From Halomicroarcula saliterrae (lineage in GTDB: Archaea > Halobacteriota > Halobacteria > Halobacteriales > Haloarculaceae), in NCBI RefSeq assembly GCF_031624395.1, contig NZ_JAMQON010000001.1, forward strand, positions 1,178,001 through 1,242,000: 64,000 nucleotides of DNA. The letters are read 5' to 3'. Below are positions 59,679 through 64,000 of this stretch, piece after piece. Position numbers and translations under genes: made by a program. A model generated the notes under the pieces. That model was given only the letters and a program-made list of their open reading frames with translations, had not been told where the DNA came from and ran no database searches. Position 1 is the first letter of the stretch, and each line of letters begins with the position of its first letter.

Positions 59679-60578
59679 ATGGCCAGTGAGTCGACCGACG
59701 AGGGGGTGGTCTCGGTCGAGCTCCCGCCGGGGCTCGACGAGTGGCTGGACGACCGCGCCGGGGAGCTCGACGAACCCCGCGAGGAGATCGTCCGACAGCT
59801 GCTGGCGTCGTACCGGTCGACCACTGACGGGACCGAAAACGACCTGGCGACGGCGCTGGATATCGAGAGCCGCGTCGAAGACGCGATGCGGGACGAACTC
59901 GACGCCGCCGTCGCCAGCGCCGTCGAAAAGGAGGTCACGGAACGCCTCGACTCGACTGTCAGGGACCGGTTGCCCGACATCACGGACGCCGTCGAATCGC
60001 GCGTCGACGGGCGGCTAAACGGCGTCGAGGACGAGTTTCAGGGGAAGTTGACCGACGTTCGCGAGCGCGTCGTCCAGCTAAAGCGGGAGCTGGACGCCAA
60101 AGCGCCCGCCGACCACGAGGCCTTCGAGACCGTCGCCGAACTGGACGACAGCGTCGCCGAGCTGAACCGCGAACTGGTCGAGGTCCGCGACGAGTTCGAG
60201 GGCGATATCGCCGACCAGTCTGGCCGAATCGACGCGCTCGAAGCGCGGGCCGACGAGTTCGAGGACCGCCTCGCCGACACCGAGGAGAAGCTCAAACGGG
60301 TCGCCTGGGTCGTCAGCGACCTGCGGGACAGTCAGGGCGGGCGCGACGCCCACCAGAAGGCCGTCGACCGCATCAAGCGCGCCGCCGCACAGGAGGGCAT
60401 CTCCTCGGCGTCGTGCCAGAGCTGCGGCGAGAAGGTCGAAATAGCCCTGCTGACGGACCCCCAGTGTCCCCACTGCAACTCGACGGTCTCGGACGTACAG
60501 CCCGAGGGCGGTATCATCCGCAAGAAGGCGTCGCTCGTCACCGCCGCCCAGCTGGAGGCGGGCCCGACCGATGAGTGA
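59679..60578 (+). CDS. RHH-like, coiled-coil protein with a C-terminal zinc ribbon
   Basis: 299 aa. Residues 8-45 look like a ribbon-helix-helix (VVSVELPPGLDEWLDDRAGEL). Residues 55-240 are a long acidic coiled coil (heptads of Asp/Glu/Leu/Val). A CQSCG...CPHC zinc ribbon follows at about residues 253-275 and GGIIRKKASLVTAAQLE closes the protein. The layout suggests a dimeric scaffold or DNA-binding factor. It overlaps the next gene by eight bases. Confidence 0.75.
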   Translation: MASESTDEGVVSVELPPGLDEWLDDRAGELDEPREEIVRQLLASYRSTTDGTENDLATALDIESRVEDAMRDELDAAVASAVEKEVTERLDSTVRDRLPDITDAVESRVDGRLNGVEDEFQGKLTDVRERVVQLKRELDAKAPADHEAFETVAELDDSVAELNRELVEVRDEFEGDIADQSGRIDALEARADEFEDRLADTEEKLKRVAWVVSDLRDSQGGRDAHQKAVDRIKRAAAQEGISSASCQSCGEKVEIALLTDPQCPHCNSTVSDVQPEGGIIRKKASLVTAAQLEAGPTDE

Positions 60579-61170
60579 GGACGAGGCGGACCCCTTCGAG
60601 GCGTTCGACGACGAAGACCGCGAGGGCGACCCCTTCGAGCGACTCGACGACGCGGGCCCCGAGGACGTGGCCGACGATGCGCCGGCGGCGCGTGACGATG
60701 GGCCTAGCACGCCCGACGGCGCGGAACCGGCTACGAGCGACAACGAACCGGAGTTCGAGGAGGCGTTCATCGACGAGGACGACCCCTTCGCGACGGACGA
60801 GGGCCCGGCGACCGAGGGTGCGAGCACCGCCGGCGACGACGACCCCTTCGCCGGGATGGACGCCCGAGAGGGGGACCCGTTCGCGACGGACGAGAGCGTC
60901 TTCGAGGCGGTCGACATCGACAGGGTGGACCCCGACGAGGTGTGGGCATCGCTCGACAGCGACGAGGACGGCGGGACGTTCGAGGGCAGTCGCTACGTCG
61001 AGGTGTCGAAACACCGCTTTTGCGAGCAGTGCGAGCACTTCTCCAGCCCACCGGCGGCCCGCTGTACCAACGAGGACGCCGAGATAATCGAGTTCCTCGA
61101 TATGGAGACGGTGCGGCTGCTGAACTGTCCCGTCGTCGCCGAGCAGCGCGAACTGGAGAGCGAGGGGTAA
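60571..61170 (+). CDS. Acidic DPF-repeat protein with a C-terminal zinc motif
   Basis: 199 aa. Five DPF motifs occur in a low-complexity acidic N-terminal 110 residues (DPFEAFDDED, DPFERLDDAG, DPFATDEGPA, DPFAGMDARE and DPFATDESVF). The C-terminal 70 residues carry four cysteines (FCEQCEHFSSPPAARC, then LLNCPVVAEQ) in a fold with a hydrophobic core (EDAEIIEFLDMETVRLL). Coupled to the coiled-coil protein by an overlap of start and stop. Function unknown. Confidence 0.75.
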   Translation: MSEDEADPFEAFDDEDREGDPFERLDDAGPEDVADDAPAARDDGPSTPDGAEPATSDNEPEFEEAFIDEDDPFATDEGPATEGASTAGDDDPFAGMDAREGDPFATDESVFEAVDIDRVDPDEVWASLDSDEDGGTFEGSRYVEVSKHRFCEQCEHFSSPPAARCTNEDAEIIEFLDMETVRLLNCPVVAEQRELESEG

Positions 61171-61202
61171 GGCACTTTTGCCGGGCCCGCCGTCTATCGG
61201 GC

Positions 61203-61526
61203 ATGCAGTTCTGTGACGCCTGTGGCTCCATGATGCACGCCGACGGCGACGAGATGGTCTGTCAGTCCTGTGGCGAGAGCGTCGAGAAGGACACCGACCG
61301 CGCCGCCGAGTTCGTCAGCACCGCCGAACAGACCGACGACGACGTCATCGAGACCGAAGAGGGGGCCGATTTCGAGGGCAAGCCCACCGCGAACGACGTC
61401 CGTTGTGACGACTGTGGCCACACCAAAGCGTGGTACACCATCAAACAGACCGGCTCGGCCGACGAGCCGCCGACGCGCTTTTTCAAGTGCCAGGAGTGTG
61501 GCCACCGCTGGCGCGAGTACAACTGA
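61203..61526 (+). CDS. tfs: Transcription factor S (TFS, TFIIS-like)
   Basis: 107 aa from the ATG at 61203. Two zinc ribbons: CDACG...CQSCG near the N-terminus, and CDDCG...CQECG at the end. The catalytic acidic pair is in QTGSADEPPTRFFKC (the family's RSADEPMTxF position). It triggers RNA cleavage in paused RNA polymerase. TATA-like CACTTTTG about 27 bases upstream. Confidence 0.95.
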   Translation: MQFCDACGSMMHADGDEMVCQSCGESVEKDTDRAAEFVSTAEQTDDDVIETEEGADFEGKPTANDVRCDDCGHTKAWYTIKQTGSADEPPTRFFKCQECGHRWREYN

Positions 61527-61585
61527 CAGACGCGGCCCTCGGAGTCACCTGAAAACATTTACGCGGACCGACAGTACCGCCGGCC

Positions 61586-62413
61586 ATGCACCGCCGTCGT
61601 CTACTCGCGCTCGTGGGCTCGGTAGCCGTCGGGAGCGGCTGTACCGGGACGGAGACGGACAGCCCGTCCGGCGAGACGGTGACACCCATGCCGGTGCCCG
61701 ACCCCACGGACGGGCCGCCCGACCGTGAGGGGCCCGACCAGCCTGACCAGTCGGTGTCGATCACCGTCCGTTCGGCCGCCGTCCAGCCCGGCGTCGTCAC
61801 GGCGAACACGCCGGATTCCATCAGTGTGGTCGACGACGCCGGCCAGTATCTCGTGCTGTCCGTCGCGGGTGACGCCCTCGACCGGTCGGCCGTCGAGTTC
61901 CGGTTCAGCGGGGCCAGCTACCCGCCAGAGGTGTTCGGCGGCCGGGGGCTCTACCGCGAGTCGGGAGCGGACGACGACGACGCCGGCCTGCTCGTGTTCG
62001 GGCTGCCCGAGACCGGGGACGCGACCGACGCCGAGCTGGCCTGGGCCGACGGGTCGTGGTCGCCGCCGGAACGGGTCGTCGACCGTCTGGGAGCGCCTTC
62101 GCCGCCGATGCGGGTGTCGTTCGACGGCCCAGAGACGGCGGGCGAGGACGACCCACGGCTCACCGTCGCGGTCACCAACGAGGGAAACGCGCCCGGTTGG
62201 TTCGTCCTCGCCCTCAATCGTCAGGGCCCGCTGTCTGCCTCAGCCCCGGTAGCGCGCATCGCCGGCGAGCTGACCGCGGGGGCGACGACGACGCGGACGC
62301 TCGACGCCGTACCGCCCGAAGACGGCCGCGCCACGCGGTATCGACTCGACGGCCCCGGGCAGGAGAACGACCTGACCCACGAGATAGCGCCGGCCGAATC
62401 GGACGAGGGCTGA
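61586..62413 (+). CDS. Tat-type lipoprotein of unknown function
   Basis: 275 aa. HRRRLLALVGSVAVGSGC combines a twin-arginine motif and a lipobox. A Pro/Asp-rich linker leads to a beta-rich domain (SVSITVRSAAVQPGVVTANTPDSISVVDD...). The second half has a CARDB-like part (VSFDGPETAGEDDPRLTVAVTNEGNAPGWFVLALN). Probably exposed on the cell surface. Confidence 0.78.
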   Translation: MHRRRLLALVGSVAVGSGCTGTETDSPSGETVTPMPVPDPTDGPPDREGPDQPDQSVSITVRSAAVQPGVVTANTPDSISVVDDAGQYLVLSVAGDALDRSAVEFRFSGASYPPEVFGGRGLYRESGADDDDAGLLVFGLPETGDATDAELAWADGSWSPPERVVDRLGAPSPPMRVSFDGPETAGEDDPRLTVAVTNEGNAPGWFVLALNRQGPLSASAPVARIAGELTAGATTTRTLDAVPPEDGRATRYRLDGPGQENDLTHEIAPAESDEG

Positions 62414-62499
62414 TACGGAGTGTCGTAGCCCCTTCCCGGTCTCGCCAGTGCCGGCACGGCGGGCACTGGGACACAGTACGACGCCCCGTATGACTCCCG

Positions 62500-63042
62500 C
62501 TACGTCGAGACGGCCTCGTCGTCTTTCTCGACCACCTCGTCGCGCTTGCGGTCGACCCACAGCGCGACGGGCCAGTCCTCCATCCGGTATGGCGAGGCGC
62601 CCTCCAGCATCTCGACCCGGGCGACGGGGTCCGAGGGCATCGCGACGAGCCCCTCGTGGCGCTCGTCGCCGACGGACTCGATCGTGTGACGCGCGCCGCC
62701 GGGGACGTAGACTGACTGCCGTGGTTCGATGTCGAGCACCTGGTGGCTCCCGTCCTCGCGTTCGAGCGTGTACCGGGCCGTACCGCCCAGCGAGAGCGCC
62801 ACCTCGTCGAAGGCGGGCGTGTGGGTGTGCCAATCGATGGTCGCGCCGGGCGCCATCTCGAAGTAGAGCAGCTTGAACTCGTTCGTGATGACCAGCGGGT
62901 AGGTCAGCACGTCGTCGCCGCCCTGCTCGAAGTGGGTCACCGCGTCCCAGGCGACCTTGTACATGGTCTGGTCGGGCAGGTGAGTGTGGTCGATGGACTG
63001 CGGTGTCAGCTCCGGTCGGTCGTCGTCTGGCGTGTCAGTCAT
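62500..63042 (-). CDS. Cupin-domain protein
   Basis: 180 aa. The cupin beta barrel spans residues 45-130: FEMAPGATIDWHTHTPAFDEVALSLGGTARYTLE contains the metal ligands (two His, one Glu), and VPGGARHTIESVGDERHEGL the last His. A single conserved cupin, so a small binding protein or enzyme. Starts at 63042 (MTDTPDDDRPELTPQSID). Confidence 0.85.
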   Translation of the reverse strand: MTDTPDDDRPELTPQSIDHTHLPDQTMYKVAWDAVTHFEQGGDDVLTYPLVITNEFKLLYFEMAPGATIDWHTHTPAFDEVALSLGGTARYTLEREDGSHQVLDIEPRQSVYVPGGARHTIESVGDERHEGLVAMPSDPVARVEMLEGASPYRMEDWPVALWVDRKRDEVVEKDDEAVST

Positions 63043-63143
63043 GGACCGGGAGGGGGTACTCGCAACCGATTGAAAGGTGTTCGGCCCAGCGGGGCCCAGG
63101 ACCGGCGAAAGTAATATTCGTCCGATGTCCGATGGAAGAAACG

Positions 63144-63362
63144 ATGGCGACCATCGAGTTGACGACCGGCGACATCAGGAGTCACGAGCGCATCGAACTC
63201 AGGAGCGGCTACGTCTTCGCCTACAGTGGCGGCGAGGGCAGGCAGTGGGGGGAAATAGAACGCGTCTATCCGGTGAGCAGCGTCGTCGAGATAGACCCCG
63301 GCGAGAGCAAGATACAGGGGGCGCCCCCGGCGGGCGACGGTATGTCGTTCGTGCCCGAGTAG
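63144..63362 (+). CDS. Small conserved hypothetical protein
   Basis: 72 aa from the ATG at 63144; an ATG four codons earlier also fits. IELTTGDIRSHERIELRSGYVFAYSGGEGRQWGEIERVYPV is a compact beta-barrel-like sequence, with no cysteine. TATA-like AGTAATATT lies about 30 bases upstream. Function unknown. Its stop is two bases from the ZIP transporter stop. Confidence 0.68.
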   Translation: MATIELTTGDIRSHERIELRSGYVFAYSGGEGRQWGEIERVYPVSSVVEIDPGESKIQGAPPAGDGMSFVPE

Positions 63363-63364
63363 CC

Positions 63365-64000
63365 TCAGGCAGCGACGGCGAAGTACGCCACCACGACGGC
63401 CGCCGCGCCGACGATGGTCGAACCGACGGCGTGGGTCCGCAGTTCGTCGAGCAGGTCGTGGGAGTGCTCGTGGAGCGAGCAGACCTCGTCGATCTCGCTG
63501 CCGGCCTCGCAGTTCGGGAGGAAGTCCATCGCCACGTGGAGGAAGATACCGGCGGCGAAGCCGAAGACGACGGCGTTGACCGCGGGCGTCGCGGGGACCG
63601 GGAGCAGCGCCGACGGGATGGCGGTCAGACCGACGCCGGCGGCCGGGAGCAAGAGCGCGGTCGCGGCGCGGTCGTTCCTGACCAGACGGCGCGCGGCCGC
63701 ATAGCCCGCGGGCCCCTTGTGCGAGACGATAGCCAGACCCAGCAGAAGGCCGAGTTCCGGCATCGAGGCGTAGACGAGGCCGATAATGAGCCCCGCCGAC
63801 AGCGCGTGGGCGGTGATAGCCGCCGTCGTCGTGTCGAGGCCGGTGTCGATGTGGGTCAGCCGATGGCCGACGGTGTGGGTGCCGTAGCCGGCGACGATGC
63901 CGGCGGCGATACCGATACCGCCCAGTCGGGGCGTCCCGGCGGCGGTGCCAAGTCCCATCGCCTGCGGGACGAGGAACATCGCCGCCGAGGTGACCATCGC
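63365..64000 (-). CDS. ZIP-family metal transporter, C-terminal part
   Basis: At least 211 residues are visible, and the frame continues past the right edge, so the start lies outside. The membrane helices include HALSAGLIIGLVYASMPELGLLLGLAIVSHKGPAGYAA and VFGFAAGIFLHVAMDFLPNC. The two are the ZIP transport helices IV and V in the order HxxxD/ExxxGH-like. It moves zinc, iron or manganese into the cytoplasm. The Cys/His tail (PNCEAGSEIDEVCSLHEHSHD) may bind metal. Confidence 0.88.
   Translation of the reverse strand, partial: AMVTSAAMFLVPQAMGLGTAAGTPRLGGIGIAAGIVAGYGTHTVGHRLTHIDTGLDTTTAAITAHALSAGLIIGLVYASMPELGLLLGLAIVSHKGPAGYAAARRLVRNDRAATALLLPAAGVGLTAIPSALLPVPATPAVNAVVFGFAAGIFLHVAMDFLPNCEAGSEIDEVCSLHEHSHDLLDELRTHAVGSTIVGAAAVVVAYFAVAA

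Noticed and set aside
1-64000. CRISPR arrays, rRNA genes or replication origin
   Set aside because: No regularly spaced direct repeats, no rRNA segments, no orc1/cdc6 gene or clustered ORB-like repeats were seen.

Overview
The window comes from an extremely halophilic archaeon (class Halobacteria). The DNA is GC-rich, and nearly every protein is strongly acidic. Many ATG codons sit about 27-32 bases downstream of a TTTAWA-like TATA box, the pattern of leaderless haloarchaeal transcripts. The gene set is diagnostic: the archaeal S13-S4-S11-RpoD-tRNA-L18e-L13-S9-RpoN-RpoK-enolase-S2 block, TFB, TFS, aIF2-beta, a PGF-CTERM surface protein and several small CPxCG zinc-finger proteins. I suspect the Haloarculaceae, but that is inference.

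Layout. 1-1132: edge of a cytochrome P450 gene and two DUF5518 membrane genes, one frameshifted. 1217-7360 (minus): the conserved ribosomal protein/RNA polymerase/enolase operon with tRNA-Leu(CAG) and tRNA-Ser(GCT). 7542-13717: MoaA, an Mrp/NBP35 ATPase, S17e, and a tight four-gene operon (CofD, a TIM-barrel dihydrouridine-synthase homologue, a CitG-like protein, DUF447). 13920-20787: an accessory island. A giant secreted beta-propeller protein (1336 aa) has a C-terminal domain that looks like a BECR-fold RNase toxin. It is followed 6 bases later by a small acidic protein that looks like its immunity partner. A divergent operon encodes a lectin-like protein and a Tat-exported repeat protein. 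The toxin C-terminus and immunity gene are visibly AT-richer than their surroundings. This is the most interesting system in the window.

21023-34362: a protein phosphatase, an HD hydrolase, an amidohydrolase, UspA, BirA, two DUF6517 lipoproteins, the biotin-dependent acyl-CoA carboxylase PccA/PccB (the likely BirA substrate), a uracil-DNA glycosylase-like protein, a FilR1-type regulator and a DMT transporter. 34411-41054: information-processing and surface genes (aIF2-beta, TFB, a five-repeat DUF7282 PGF-CTERM protein) and a thioredoxin-reductase-like flavoprotein. 41058-41757: a dead IS6-family element. 42311-46081: small zinc-finger genes and a proline catabolism locus (P5C dehydrogenase, HTH-10 regulator, proline dehydrogenase). 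46255-51112: a complete branched-chain-amino-acid-type ABC transporter. Three copies of a CGACCATGG-centred palindrome lie upstream of the P5C dehydrogenase, the regulator and the transporter, suggesting one regulon.

51135-64000: two DMT transporters, a riboflavin/F420-pathway reductase, glutamate-cysteine ligase behind a leader ORF and hairpin, IlvD, a beta-RFAP synthase homologue, a cluster of a KaiC/RecA-like protein with a degenerate P-loop plus coiled-coil and DPF-repeat proteins, TFS, a Tat lipoprotein, a cupin, and the edge of a ZIP metal transporter. The beta-RFAP synthase homologue, CitG-like and DUF447 proteins recall the tetrahydromethanopterin/methanofuran gene sets of methanogens and methylotrophs. 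That suggests an uncharacterised C1-carrier or cofactor function.
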